From Microcebus murinus (Eukaryota > Chordata > Mammalia > Primates > Cheirogaleidae): a stretch of 64,000 nucleotides of DNA. The position numbers and the translations under genes were made by a program. The DNA lies in assembly GCF_040939455.1 (NCBI RefSeq), contig NC_134111.1:58608501-58672500 (forward strand), given 5' to 3'. Of this stretch, positions 1-10,945 are shown piece by piece; position 1 is the first letter of the stretch; every line of letters starts with the position of its first letter. The notes beneath the pieces are model-generated. The model saw only the letters and a list, made by a program, of their open reading frames with translations. It did no database searches and was not told the origin of the DNA.

Positions 1-920
1 AGATTTAAGATCTAAGGGTGAGAATAAATTGACATTTCTGTAAATCAGAAAATCTCTGCAAACTGTGGTATGGCTCGAACAAGTGTTGGCGCTTAAGTAT
101 TTGTACTCCACCATAGGGTAGAATTGCAATTTTCTATTATAATTACTTTCAGCTACTGAAGTCATGTCGGTCAATTTGAGGCATATACATAGGTGTATTT
201 TAAAGCAATCTATTTCCTAACATAAGTAAGTGTTTGGCACTTTAATTATAACTCATCAAGAAAGACCATCTATTTACCTGTCTGTTGATCAAAATTTCTA
301 AATTATAAATGGAGGGGAAAAATGTGAATACCAGTTGTACTTAAAAGAAATAACAATAATTTACTTACACAAGAAAATTATAGAGCACACATAATAAGCT
401 ATGGTGGGTAATGTTTTGGTAAACCAATTGCATATATTAGTCATATGATTATTCTAGAAGCTGTTTTTCTAACTACTCATATTAAAACAAAACAAAAAAA
501 TCCCACTACCTCGATTCTTTGCTCACACACACACAAAGATGAAAATAGTAAATAATTAACTAACTAAATAAATCCTTTACCTGTAAATGTGGCTACTAAT
601 AACTAATAATTTATGGCTTAAATGATAATTTAAACTATAATATAATCTATTATTTTAGCAGAGATATCACTGTTATTGTAATGGTTCATTTATACCTGGA
701 ATGTCAAAAGAAAAATGGATTTGTTTTTACATGGTAAGTAGGCACAGGCCTGAAAAGTAGAAAGTTTCTGTGCCAGCAAAGCTGAGCAGATTAAGCCTCA
801 AACATTTAGTCAGGAAATTTTTAAAATTTCCCTATAGATCAAAGCTAAGATTACTACCAAATTCTATGAATCAACATTAAAGTCATAGTTGAGTCTAAGA
901 GAGGGGACAAAAATATAGGG
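1..920. other. Unassigned AT-rich non-coding sequence
   Basis: I see no gene, no recognisable repeat family and no long open frame here. The sequence is AT-rich with short runs such as a CA-type tract near 524-536. Confidence 0.5.
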
Positions 921-960
921 AAACAAAAAAAAAAAAAAAAAAAAGAAAAGAAAAAGAAAG
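921..960. repeat. A-rich low-complexity tract
   Basis: About twenty consecutive A residues (925-944) are followed by GAAAA/GAAAG units. No SINE or LINE body is recognisable immediately upstream, so this is called simple low-complexity sequence, not a retroposon tail. Confidence 0.85.
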
Positions 961-1524
961 TGCAGCCAGTTGTCAACCTAAAAACATTGCAGATGGTTAA
1001 AGTCAGAAGTCACATAATTAACTAAAAGAGCTAAAGTCCAAACCACCAGGCAGAAATTATGAGAATAACACAACTGGGCTGCAACCCCCAAGCTGGAGAT
1101 AGAAGCCAAGCAGAGGTGCCTAGAGTCACAAAACTCAAAAGGCAGTTGTTGAAACAAAGAGAGCTTTTTGTTCCCTGCCCTTTTAAAAATGCAGCAGAAG
1201 ATAATTAATGGCTGGGCCTCTCTGGCATGGTCAGACTGGAGACAAGTATGAGCTGATTGAAAGTTGCACCTGTCCAACAAGATGAGGAGACATTCTGATC
1301 CCCTAGAGGTCATTGTAATGGAACACGAGCATGTAGACAAGTCAGCGGAAATCAGACAGACTCAACACTCTTGGACTAGCTCACCTTGACCAGGTGACAT
1401 TTTTTTGCATGTTTTCCTTATTCCAGTACAGGAGAAAGAGAACCAGGAATCGGAGTTGTTATGTATGGCAAGTTGACATTCTTCTTCTTCTTTGAAATAA
1501 TATCTCTTGTACTATTTTTAGTTA
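961..1524. other. Unassigned non-coding sequence
   Basis: There is no recognisable repeat. A 120-codon minus-strand open frame (978-1340) is present but has no domain, no obvious splice context and a composition expected of chance. I treat it as non-coding. Confidence 0.45.
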
Positions 1525-1884
1525 CTGGCATTAAGGGCCGGACTCCAGTTCTCTCCTCGGGGAAGTAGGAGCGTTGGGCCTGTTTAGTTCCTTGGATTCA
1601 AACCAATGTGAGAGAAGCAACAAGTGAAAGGGAGAAAGGATTTAATTGACAGTTTGTAACTTCGAAACACACCATAATCCATTTCCAATTCCACTGAGAA
1701 CACACTTGTTTTTCCTTGGCCTCTCCTTCCTGATGGTTTTCCATTCCTATCCTTTGCATCTGCAGAGTGTACATGAGAGACTGAGAGGCACCTCCAGCCA
1801 TTCTCCTCCCGGGATGCTGGCAACACATGCCCCAGAGCTTCAGTTAGTGCGTTCCTAACTTATCAACTAGTGGAACTCCTAACA
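1525..1884 (-). mobile_element. Probable LTR-like element (unclassified)
   Basis: Read on the minus strand, the segment starts TGTTAGGAG (forward end about 1884), contains a possible ATTAAA polyadenylation signal near 1643-1648, and ends in CA near 1525. Its length (about 360 bp), its GC-richer composition than the surroundings and the CCGG/CCGGG wording fit a retroviral LTR. No clear target-site duplication was found and I do not recognise the family. It could instead be unique sequence. Confidence 0.3.
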
Positions 1885-2394
1885 TCCCCCCCTAGAGATT
1901 GTATTAATCTAATGCTATTCTCTGACAGGAAGTTTTTCTTCTGATATTATCAAAAATTTCCTCTTCCTGACTCCATCTTACTGTTCACTCCCATAGTTAT
2001 CTCTTTGTGCGCTGGAAAATACCCCATCCCCAACAGTTTTCTATTTTTATACCTGGTTTAGTCAGTCTATATAGTCAAATGGTTTATATTTAGCTCTTCC
2101 TAAGTTTCTCCTATTAGTCATTCAAACTCGTAAGTCCCTTAGTCATTTTTGGTGGGTTGGTTTTCAGTTTCTTGATGCTTGGCCTAAGAATGAAAACAGG
2201 ATTTCCAGGGTAGCTCACAGGGTGGGGTCAGATACATTAGTCTATAGGCTGAAATGATTCTACATATTCCTTGGAGACCAATCTAATTTTTCATCCTTTT
2301 TGAACCCATATCTCCTTTGGCCTCATGGAATTGGTTTTGAGTTCCTTCTATTAAAAATACTGCCCTATTTTGGAAAATGGTTCCTATGATATGC
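1885..2394. other. Unassigned non-coding sequence
   Basis: There is a pyrimidine-rich stretch just after the LTR-like block, then ordinary AT-rich sequence. No gene or recognisable repeat is seen. Confidence 0.4.
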
Positions 2395-2475
2395 TGTTAT
2401 ACCTAGAACTTAACACTATCCCTGATACATAGTTAGAACTCAAGATATACTTAATAAATGAATGAATTAATAAAT
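2395..2475 (+). mobile_element. L2 LINE 3'-end fragment
   Basis: It matches the familiar L2 3' terminus: a degraded version of the 'cacatagtaggtgctcaataaat' wording, ending in AATAAATGAATGAATTAATAAAT, which corresponds to the TGAA-type terminal repeats of L2. Only the last ~80 bp are recognisable. Confidence 0.55.
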
Positions 2476-2694
2476 TGTTTAACATTACTGGTAAGAATCA
2501 TTTCTAAATTAGTTTTTTCTGAATATATAAGGTTTAAATTTTTTTCCTATTTTTTTTTTAACACTTCTTAGTGTTTTACTTCAATTTAGATATGTTATCA
2601 ATTGGGCCATTAGAGTACAAACTCATCCCACCCAAGTGCTTATGTTTATATTTTTATATAAAATTTGTTCAGCCATATGCCTTGATGTGATTTT

Positions 2695-2800
2695 TGCCAT
2701 AGGATTTCTGGCTTGGTAAATGACTTTGGAAATCATCTAGTCTGATTCCAGCATTTTATAGACTTTAAACATGACACCTAGAGAAAACTATAGGAGATAT
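2695..2800 (+). mobile_element. Possible MIR-family SINE remnant
   Basis: The wording 'aaatcatctagtctgattccag...ttttatagac' resembles the MIR3/MIRc region around 'gatcatctagtccaaccccctcattttacagatgagg'. It is heavily decayed, so the call is tentative. Confidence 0.3.
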
Positions 2801-4770
2801 GATTTAAAAGTTTTCTATTATAATTTTCTCTTTTGCTCACACTTTATTCTTTGTGCTTGAAGATAACACCATGTTATGTTTCATGGTCAACTCTTTCATA
2901 CCACTGAAGTATACCTTTTTTCTTACATTTGAAAATGTAGCTGCTGTTTAAAATGGCTTATCTCCATCTGTAGTTCAAATTCTACAATTGAGAGCTGCAA
3001 TTGCTAGCTCTCTGGCAACCCACTGATCATTCCTGAGCTTTCCCAGATGAACGTTGTAATTCTAGATAATTAGAAGGTCAACCTCTCAGAGTTTTGAGAC
3101 TTGTTATAGGTCCATAACCAGTATCCATCTGAGGTTCTTGCTGTGGTCTCTCTCCTGCACATAACTATTTTCCTTGGTATATTTGCACTTTTGATTAGAC
3201 ATGGAATTCTGAAGTTGGTCACTTGGTGGCACTGTAGTAAATAGCTTGATTTTCTTGTGTATTTTTCCACTGCCTTCTTAGCTTTTGTGTTTAAATTGCA
3301 GTTATATGAAATATGGGCATCTTTTAAATTCTGCTGCAGGTGAAATGATTTAATGGCTCTTGACTTCTGGATTAATTTTAAGCATTAGAAACATTGTAAA
3401 AACAGACTCTTGCTAATAATGATCATTATCTTGTAATGGCTTGAGGCATAATCATTTACCAACATTAGCCAAGTGATTAAAATCCATCATGAGTTTAATT
3501 TGAAAAGATTTAGTTCCTATGCAATAAATGGCTAATGATATTAGCCTCATCTTTGTAAGGTCAAAATTTATCATTATATGACTTTGTACTTTTACTACTT
3601 GATAGAAATCTACTTTTGTTAACACAGACCATATTATCCTTATTGTTTACCAAGCACGTGGTGTTTTCTATATTAGTATTGAATTGGGCCATATGGTGCA
3701 CAATGTACAGGTAATCATCGCTTTTTTTTATGGCCCTACTATTTGATAATTTATTATTTCACAAAGCAAGTGACCTTAACAGATGTTAAGATTAATTATG
3801 GTGGTAAGTCAAAACTGTGGGGAAAGGGAAATGTTCCAGTTTTTATGACTCATTTTTATCAAAACTAGATATGATATTTATAATGATCAGATCTTTTTGA
3901 TGTAATATTTTCATAACTTTGTAACAATGACTTTAAAAAGTGTCCAACCTTAAAAATTAGTAATAATTCTCCCTAAATTTTCTCTTTCAACTGACCAAAA
4001 AAAGGAGAAAGGATTTGGCACTAAATTTTTTTCCACAAAGAGCCCGCCTTTGGACTTGAAATTTACTCATTTTGTCCATATTTTCTTTGATGAGTCATGA
4101 AAATATCTGGACCTTGAAGGTACTCCACCTAGCAGATACCCCACAAGGATAATGATCTTACTTCCAAAAAATTAGAAGGGGAAAAAATGTACAACAAACG
4201 ACCCCCCAAAACAAACAAACTTTGGCAACTGGCTGGAAGGGAAAAACCTGCATTTCTTAATGGGTATTATTTCATTTCCAGAAGTTTCCCCCAAAGGAAG
4301 CAACAAAGTAAATCTCTCACACTGACAGATACTGTAGATTAGCCTTCCACAGGCACACTGATGAACTGTCATCTCTATGGCTATGTTAACTGTGTCCTCA
4401 AAACAAGTCAGTCTTGTTATTCTCATTTTTTAAAGAGCCAGAGACCCACGATGGGGAATTAACATGCCCAAGATTGTTTCGGGAGTGGGTAGAAAGCATG
4501 TCATTGAGCCAATAAATGCTAATGTGAAAAATATACACTGGCTCTGTAATCAGTTTCCTGTAACTGTTTAAAACTCCAGTTCTCTAAAATTACTAGTCCG
4601 TGAGTAAGCCAGAGGTTTGGATAGGTAAGAGGTTAAAAAAAATAAAATTCCCCAAGGACAACCAGATAATTTAAAACTTGCATACAATATTTACTATGAT
4701 ATTTTAATAAGGGAAAAAATTGCAAATTTTCAGTCAAATTACAAGCGTTGGTAGTTCCACTTAGCTAAAG
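2801..4770. other. Unassigned AT-rich non-coding sequence
   Basis: No repeat family, CpG cluster or plausible coding region is recognised. Minus-strand open frames of 66 and 84 codons lie here and look like chance. Confidence 0.4.
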
Positions 4771-4772
4771 CT

Positions 4773-4804
4773 ATTCATTCATTCATTCATTCATTCTTTC
4801 TTTC
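4773..4804. repeat. (ATTC)n / (TTTC)n microsatellite
   Basis: Six perfect ATTC units (4773-4796) are followed by two TTTC units. This is the usual terminal repeat at the 3' end of an antisense L2, and L2-like sequence follows directly. Confidence 0.85.
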
Positions 4805-4915
4805 ACTTGTTTATTTAAAGCATAGTGTGAGCACCTGCTCTATACCAGATGCTGGGTATTAGGAATACTAGATAGTTAGTATAGCCAAGGTGATCCCCCT
4901 AGTAATTCATAGTAC
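4805..4915 (-). mobile_element. L2 LINE 3'-end fragment, antisense
   Basis: After the ATTC repeats comes 'gagcacctgctctataccagatgctgggtattaggaatac', a decayed form of the L2 antisense 3' UTR (gagcacctactatgtgccaggcactgtgctaggc...). This places L2 on the minus strand. Confidence 0.6.
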
Positions 4916-5019
4916 TGCAATTCCTACCCAAATACTTGTGTACATGTTTAATTAGCATGTTTTCTAGTTAATAGTAAAATCAAAATACAGAATTTAGCCC
5001 TGAATGTTAGAAGAGAAGC

Positions 5020-5150
5020 AACCATAAGAGAGAATCTAGATGAGGAAACTGAGTCCCAGAAAAGTAAAATTACTTATTTAAGATCTCATAGCTAGACAGT
5101 GGTAAAAAGAATCTGAATATAACTTTTTTTAGAGTTCATTCTATTATACA
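5020..5150 (+). mobile_element. MIR SINE
   Basis: The MIR core is clear: GATGAGGAAACTGAGTCCCAGA followed by a decayed 'ttacttatttaagatctcatagctagacagtgg'. This corresponds to the MIR segment 'ttaagtaacttgcccaaggtcacacagctag'. Confidence 0.8.
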
Positions 5151-6379
5151 ATACTGTTTCCCAAAGACCTTTTAAAAGTTTCCTGGGTACATCCAAAACA
5201 AGAATTTTAACTCCTTAAACCTGTATACAATATGTGTATACTGAGATAAATTTTTTTTTTCGTCAGAGGGATGTGATAGTGATTTATGTTTGTATTAATG
5301 TCCATCCCAATACGAACCACCCAGTAAAATTTTATATGACTTAAGAAAATTGTGCTCTCTGGGTTTTATGGAGCTTCAATAATGACTCTAATGCTTTTAT
5401 GGACTGAAAAGTTTCCTTTTTCAAATAAAGTAAAGGGAAAAAACACATCCTTCTACAAGAATTAGTGGCTATAAATTTGTTCCATGGTTACAGATTTATT
5501 ATTTCTAATAAAATTTTTTAAAGTGCTTTTGTGCCTGCTGTTGTTTGAAAGATCCTTGCTCGAGTTGTTTAGCAACTTTTAGCCAATAAAATTTCACAAA
5601 TTCACACTTCAAGTGTTATAAAACTTTTCTGGCTAAGGTGGGTTTTTTTAATAATTATTTTAATATTTTGAATATTTAAAAATAAAATAATTTGTGGTGA
5701 TGATATTAAAATGATACTAAGACAATCCAGAGTATGAGCAAAATGGAGGCTGGGGACACATGGAGACAGGGAGCTGCTGGTCCATTAAGGCCGGCATGTA
5801 ATGGTCTGACCACTTATCTGCTTCATTTCCTGTGAGCCAGACATGATCACATCAATTTCCTCTAGAAGCAATTGTTACACAATTACAACTTTGAGGGGGA
5901 GAAAAGTCATTTTAGACTCCGAACAACCAGGACTAGGAGTTAATTGAGCCCCTCCATGAGAAAAGGACAATAACTGCTACCTTGTTTGGAAAATTTAATT
6001 GTGAAGAATATGGTGCATGCAACATTGTGGAAGAGACCTCACAAAAAAATCGGAAATTAAATCACATATTTTTTATTGTTTTTGTTGTCATTTATTAATT
6101 TTTTGTTTGGAATTTCATGGAAAGAAATTCTGCCAAGGAAAGAGAATTTAAGAATTTTTGTCATAATATCCTGAAAAAAATGAATAAATTAAAAAAAAAG
6201 AATTTTTTTTCCATTTCTTTCTAAAAATCCCCAAACAAGAAAAGGTCCATTTTTGACAAAATATGTATGTAAAAGTTTGTCTTTATGCCCATACTACCAG
6301 TCTCAGCCAGGAGAAACAATTATGCTAACTGTTGTGTTCATTTATTCATTTTTCTTTTAACAGTTCATTGCTTTTCTCA
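5151..6379. other. Unassigned AT-rich non-coding sequence
   Basis: Long A/T runs (for example around 5640-5700 and 6170-6210) occur without a recognisable repeat family. No coding signal is seen. Confidence 0.4.
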
Positions 6380-6820
6380 ATTACTTTATTACATCTCTAG
6401 AGAAATTATAATTTAAAGTTGCCCAGATTTGAACTTTATATAAATAGATTTGTATGTTCTCTTTTGTGATTTGCTTCCTTCACTCAGCATTATGTTTCTA
6501 GGTGCTTCCACGTTGACACATGCAGGATGAGTCATCCCTTTGCACTGTCATATAGTTTTCCATTGTATGACTAATAACACGCATTTATCCATTCTATGAT
6601 TAATGTATACTTGAGTTGTTTCCAGCATTTTGTTGTTGTGGGCAAAACTTCTTAAACATTCTTCTACATGCCTCCAGATGCACAGGTATAACAGTTTTTT
6701 AAAAGTTGTATACCTAAGAATAAAATCGCTGAGCCAAAGGGTTTTTTTTCTAAAGTAGTTGTATCAATTACCCATCCACAAGCAATGGGTAAGAGCTCTG
6801 TTTCTGTAACCTAGTCAAGA
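6380..6820 (-). mobile_element. Old L1/HAL1-type LINE fragment, antisense
   Basis: The forward strand carries the reverse complement of L1 3' sequence. Examples are 'ttttccattgtatgac...atttatccattctatga', 'gttgtttccagcattttg' and 'taagaataaaatcgctgagcc', all corresponding to the well-known antisense L1M string 'tattccattgtatga...gttgtttccag...ggaattgctgggtc'. It is interrupted on its right by a younger L1 3' end. Confidence 0.65.
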
Positions 6821-6946
6821 CTCTGGACACGCTTGAAGCTCTGGCAGACCGGGGCAGGGGGAGGGGGGCAGGGGCAAGATATGTAACCCTAACAATATTT
6901 GTACACACAGAATTTGGGAAAAAATAAATTAATTAATTAAAAAAAA
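6821..6946 (+). mobile_element. Short 5'-truncated lemur-type L1 3' end
   Basis: The segment begins CTCTGGACACGCTTGAAGCTC, continues through a G-rich stretch, then ATATGTAACCCTAACAATATTTGTACAC, and ends in an A-rich tail. This order (GGACACGCTTGAAGCTC, G-rich, ATATGTAACC, TTGTACCCCCATAATA, poly-A) is my recollection of strepsirrhine L1 3' UTRs. Only ~125 bp was inserted. It lies inside older antisense L1 sequence. Target-site duplications are not clear. Confidence 0.65.
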
Positions 6947-7079
6947 TTTCTTGGGTATAAGCTTCCCATAAAAATTTTATGTTCTCTTTTTAGTACCACC
7001 ATTTATTTTTTATGATTAATTGTGAAAAATTATGTAAAGAGAAAAATAAATTATATCTATAAAAAAAATTTAAAAATTT

Positions 7080-7620
7080 TGCCCAAACTGAAGAGTAAAA
7101 AGTAGTATTTCATTGTGGTTTTAATTTACATGTCTTTGATTTCTAAAAAGTTTACTTATTTATGGTTTCCACTCACTTTCCTACTGCATTATTCATCTTT
7201 TTCTATTAACTTGTATATTTTCTTTAAATATTCTGGATTCTAATTCTCTGTTGGTTATGTATTTATAAGTATCTTTTGCCAGTTTATGACTTGTATTTTT
7301 CTTCTTTTTTTAAATGATATACATTATAAATAGATGCTCTTAATTTTAATGTAGTTAAAATTATCCATCAGTTCCTTTATAATCTGTATTTTTTTATGTC
7401 TTAAGAAATTTTTCCTTATCTGGAAGTTTGAAATACCTTTTTTTTAGCTCTAAAATTTTTATTTTCACCTCTAAGTCTTTAATTCATTTGGAATTGATTT
7501 CTAAGCATGACGTAAGGAAGGAATCATTTAAAAAATCTATGTGGGTAACTAATTGTCTCACTTTGTTCTGCAACATTGTGTCTTTTTGATATTAAATGAA
7601 CAATCTATAAGGTGAGAAAT
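7080..7620 (-). mobile_element. Old L1/HAL1 ORF2-region fragment, antisense
   Basis: Antisense L1 ORF2 wording is recognisable though decayed. It includes 'tattctggattctaattctctgttggttatgta', 'cttttgccagtttatgacttg' and 'tctaagtctttaattcatttggaattgatttc'. All correspond to the antisense ORF2 strings 'ttctggatattaacccc...' and 'ttaagtctttaatccattttgagttgatttt'. No open frame survives. Confidence 0.7.
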
Positions 7621-7824
7621 TAAAAGAACTCTGATTTGTAGGAATTCAGTTCTTCCAGTGCTAGGCAAATTTAGAAATAACAGAAGCTGGGTAAAGGGGG
7701 AAAAAAGCCTTTATTGAATAATTTATGCTTTCCCCACTGACTTGTAAAGTAAGCTTGGTTTTATATATTAGACACCTTTATACATGTGGGTGTTTTGAAT
7801 ATTCTAATCTGTTGCATTCATGTA

Positions 7825-8165
7825 CTTAAAAAAAATGAATACTTACTATTTGCCAGGTAGTGTCCTACACCCTGAGGATACCCTAGTGAACAACAAGAAG
7901 CAATCTATGCCTTTGTGTACTTTACATTATAGTGAGAAAACAGGACAAAGAAATACACAAGTAAAATATACAGTATGGTAAAGAGCTATAAGTTGCTAAG
8001 GAGAAACTAAAATGGAAAGGGGAATAAGGACAGTGGTGGCGATGGGAGAGCAGACATTGCTGTTTTACACAGGACTCCTCACTACTGAGACGGTGTTTGA
8101 GATGAGCCCAAAGCACACGAAGCAAGGAGTGAGCTCTGTCATCACCATTACACCAGTGATATCCC
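7825..8165 (-). mobile_element. L2 LINE fragment, antisense
   Basis: The forward strand shows 'tacttactatttgccaggtagtgtcctacaccctgaggatacc', then 'gtgaacaacaagaagcaatctatgcctttgtgtactttacattatagtg'. These match the antisense L2 string 'gtgaacaagacagacaaggtccctgccctcatggagcttacattctagtg'. Confidence 0.75.
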
Positions 8166-8269
8166 ATTAGCTACTGGCCTAATGGCCATCGTTCTGTGAG
8201 TACGACAGTCCAAATTTCTGTGGCTTAATAACAAATCCTAACACCTAACCCAAGTCTTCTGCCTATGTC

Positions 8270-8580
8270 TTCTTCAGTCGCACTTCAGCTGTTCTTGACC
8301 ATTTACTCTCCCCTGTAAGTTTCAGAATCAACGTGTCAAGTTTCACAGGAAAAACAAAACAAACAACAAAAAAGCCTGTTTGGATTTGAATTAAATCTGA
8401 AGATTAATTTGGAAATAACTGATATCTTTATACAATTGAGTCTCCCTTCTCATGAATATGATGTATCTTTCTATTTATTTATCTCTTCTCTAATGATTTT
8501 CAATTGATTATATAATTTTTTCTTTCTTTTCTTAGATTTACTCTCAGGTATTTTATAATTTTTGTTTATATTTTAAATGG
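8270..8580 (-). mobile_element. L1 ORF2-region fragment, antisense
   Basis: Reverse-complement L1 ORF2 wording is present, such as 'gatatctttatacaattgagtctcccttctcatgaatatgatgtatctttctatttattta'. It matches the antisense L1 string 'gacatctttacaatattgagtcttccaatccatgaacatggtatatctctccattt'. It is adjacent to, but out of collinear order with, the next L1 piece, so it is probably a separate insertion or a rearrangement. Confidence 0.75.
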
Positions 8581-9390
8581 TATATTTTCATGGTGGTAAA
8601 ATATACAAACCATAAAATTTACCATTTTAACTATTTTTAAGTGGCATTTTAAGTGCCACCATTCAGTGGCTTTAAGTACATTCACAATGTTGTATAACCA
8701 TTACCACTATCCATTTCCAGAGTAAAAATTCTATACTTAATAAACAATAACTCCCCATTGGCCCCTCCCCTGATAAATTTGCCTATTGTAGGTTCCTCAT
8801 GTAAGTGAATTAGTGGATTATTTCACTTACCATATTTTCAAGGCTCATCCAAGTAGCAGCATGTGTCAGAATTTCATTCTTTTTTAAAGGCTGATAATAA
8901 TCCATTGTACATACATACCACCTTTCATTTATCCATTCATCAATGGATGGACATTTGGGTTATTTTTATCTTCTGGTTATTATAAATAATGCTGCTATGA
9001 ACATTGGTGTGCAAGTACCTGTTTGAATCCCTGCTTTCAATTCATCTGGATTTATACATACAAGTATAATTCCTGGATCATATAGTAATTACATGCTCAA
9101 ATTTTTAAAGAACCACCAAACTGTTTTCCACAACAGCTGAACTCTTTTACATTCCCACCAGCAATACATGCGTGTCCCAATTTCTCCATCTTTCGATTTG
9201 CTTACTGGCCATTTGTATATCTTATTTGGAGATAGGAATAATTCAGTTCTTTGCCTATTTTTTAATTGGGTTGCTTGGGTTTTACTTTTGTTGCTAGGCT
9301 TTTGGTACTGTATCCAAGAAATCATTGCTAAATCCAATGTCATGGTTTTGATACATTTGAGTTAATTTGTGTATATGATATAAAGTATAA
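8581..9390 (-). mobile_element. L1M-type LINE 3' UTR and ORF2 end, antisense
   Basis: Clear antisense L1M 3' UTR is seen: 'ggtaaaatatacaaaccataaaatttaccattttaac', 'tcagtggctttaagtacattcacaatgttgt', 'cccattcatcaatggatggacatttgggtt'. It runs on to the ORF2 C-terminal strings 'ccaaactgttttccacaacagctgaac' and 'tccaagaaatcattgctaaatccaatgtcatg'. It is 5'-truncated and has no functional open frame. The 84- and 65-codon frames here are repeat artefacts. Confidence 0.85.
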
Positions 9391-9454
9391 ATAGTATATT
9401 TTTTAAAGAAAGCATTTTCTAATGGTTTCTGGTATATGTAAGTCCCATTAAGAA

Positions 9455-10040
9455 TTTCTACTTTTTTAAACATATGCATACACAACAATGCAAAATCATA
9501 ATTACATAGTTCAATAAATTTCTACAAAGTGAACAGGTCTATGTAACCAACACCCAAATCAAAAATCAAGCACCTTAGAAGCCCCCCTGCGCCCTCTCTC
9601 AGTCACCACCCACCCCATGAGTAACCAGTATCCAGACTTCTAATACTACACATTACTTTTGCTTGTTCTTGAACCTTGAAAAAATGAAATCACTTTGTAT
9701 ATGCTATTGTTATCTGACTTTTTTTTAAGCTCAAAAATACATTTTAAAATTCACCCAATTGTTGCTCACAGTTATAGTTCATTCCTCATTACTCTACAAT
9801 ATTTCTTTGTGGGAATACACCACATTTAATTTAACTATTCTATTATTGACGGGTATTTCTAGTTTGGGACTATCACAAATGGCACTGCTATGAATATTTA
9901 CATACATTTCCTTTAATGAACATGTATACTCATTTCTGTAGGTATATATCTAGAAGGGGAATGACTGGGTCATAAGTTACATATATGGTCAGCATTCATA
10001 TATATTGCTCAAAATTTTCCAAAGGGTTTGTCTGGCACAC
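9455..10040 (-). mobile_element. L1M(E)-type LINE 3' UTR, antisense
   Basis: A second antisense L1 3' UTR has distinct wording: 'caaagtgaacaggtctatgtaaccaacacccaaatca', 'agaagcccccctgcgccctctctcagtcaccac', 'gtatatatctagaaggggaatgactgggtcataag'. These match the antisense L1ME-type 3' UTR. It follows the previous L1 directly, giving two separate old insertions side by side. Confidence 0.8.
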
Positions 10041-10444
10041 ACCTAAGTTTTACTCCTTCTTAGAAGAAGAAAAGGGGTAAATCTCTAATGACAATTTCAG
10101 GTTTTCTAACAGATAATTAGAGAGATTGCATGCATGTGGCGTATTTCTGAGCAAGGAGCCTTTCTAACTCAACCTCAATCATACCTGCTCACTGAGTCAG
10201 CCATAATTAAAACTCCACCTTATTGTTTTGGGGTTCAGGTGGTGAATTATTGAAAAATAGGTAAATTATAGAGAAATAAAATCTGGATGAAAATTCACAA
10301 TGAGTTCTAGAACTTTGGCTCTTTTTGATGTTTAAGGAAGGAAACCGTGCATACCAAAAAAGAAAGCCTGCTTTTTAAGACATTCAGTTTTTTCAAGGTC
10401 AAGCACTTCTGTACAGTAACAACAGAAAGTGGAAAAAGAAGGCT
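10041..10444. other. Unassigned non-coding sequence
   Basis: Nothing recognisable. A 94-codon plus frame begins here but its second half lies in the L2 copy that follows. Confidence 0.4.
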
Positions 10445-10692
10445 TCATGGGCTGGCTCTTGCCTACATCTCCAGCCTTATTTCTCTTGCTATTGCATGGA
10501 GCCTCCCTCACTTCTGCTATTCTGCACTGCTTTCATTTCCCCAAAGCCATATCTCTTTGCTTTTATGCCTTTGTACAGACTGTTCTGCCTCTGCCTGGAA
10601 TGTCCTTCTGCTCTCTTCCTCCCTCACCTGACTAACTTAAACTCATTGTTCAGCACTGGGTTAAGCTTCGTCTTCCTCAAGAAGCCACTACT
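10445..10692 (+). mobile_element. L2 LINE 3' region (left part)
   Basis: L2 sense 3' region wording is seen: 'tctccagccttatttctcttgctattgcatggagcctccctcac', 'gcctttgtacagactgttctgcctctgcctggaatgtccttctgc', 'ctcaagaagccactactttccct'. It corresponds to the L2 end of ORF2 and 3' UTR ('gcctttgcacatgctgttccctctgcctggaatgcccttc'). It is interrupted at 10693 and continues after 10774. The overlapping 60-90 codon open frames are chance reading of this repeat. Confidence 0.85.
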
Positions 10693-10762
10693 TTCCCTTT
10701 AAAGTGCATTTATTGAAACCTTAAAATCTGTACCCCCATAATATGCTGAAATAAAAAAAAAA
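10693..10762 (+). mobile_element. Very short L1 3'-end insertion in L2
   Basis: The last ~45 bp read TTAAAATCTGTACCCCCATA, ATATGCTGAAAT and an A tail, the terminal L1 3' UTR wording of strepsirrhines. It is flanked by a 12-bp direct repeat, GAAGCCACTACT (10681-10692) and GAAGGCACTACT (10763-10774), with one mismatch. That is a good target-site duplication for a severely 5'-truncated L1 insertion of ~70 bp. Confidence 0.7.
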
Positions 10763-10774
10763 GAAGGCACTACT

Positions 10775-10945
10775 AAGGGACGTGTCCATTTTCTGTGTCA
10801 ATTGCTCTAATCTGTGCTATAACTGCCTATCTACTTGCACATCTATTTGTGTAATCCTTGCTCGTTCAGGGCAAGGATTTTATTCTTTATCATGTTACAG
10901 GGCACATCTAATTAACATTTGCTAGATAAATGAATGTTAAAATAT
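10775..10945 (+). mobile_element. L2 LINE 3' region (right part)
   Basis: This continues the L2 after the L1 insertion: 'tgcacatctatttgtgtaatccttgctcgttcagggcaaggattttattc' and the terminal 'taattaacatttgctagataaatgaatg'. These correspond to the L2 strings 'gagggcagggactttgtc' and 'caataaatgtttgttgaatgaatg'. Confidence 0.75.
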
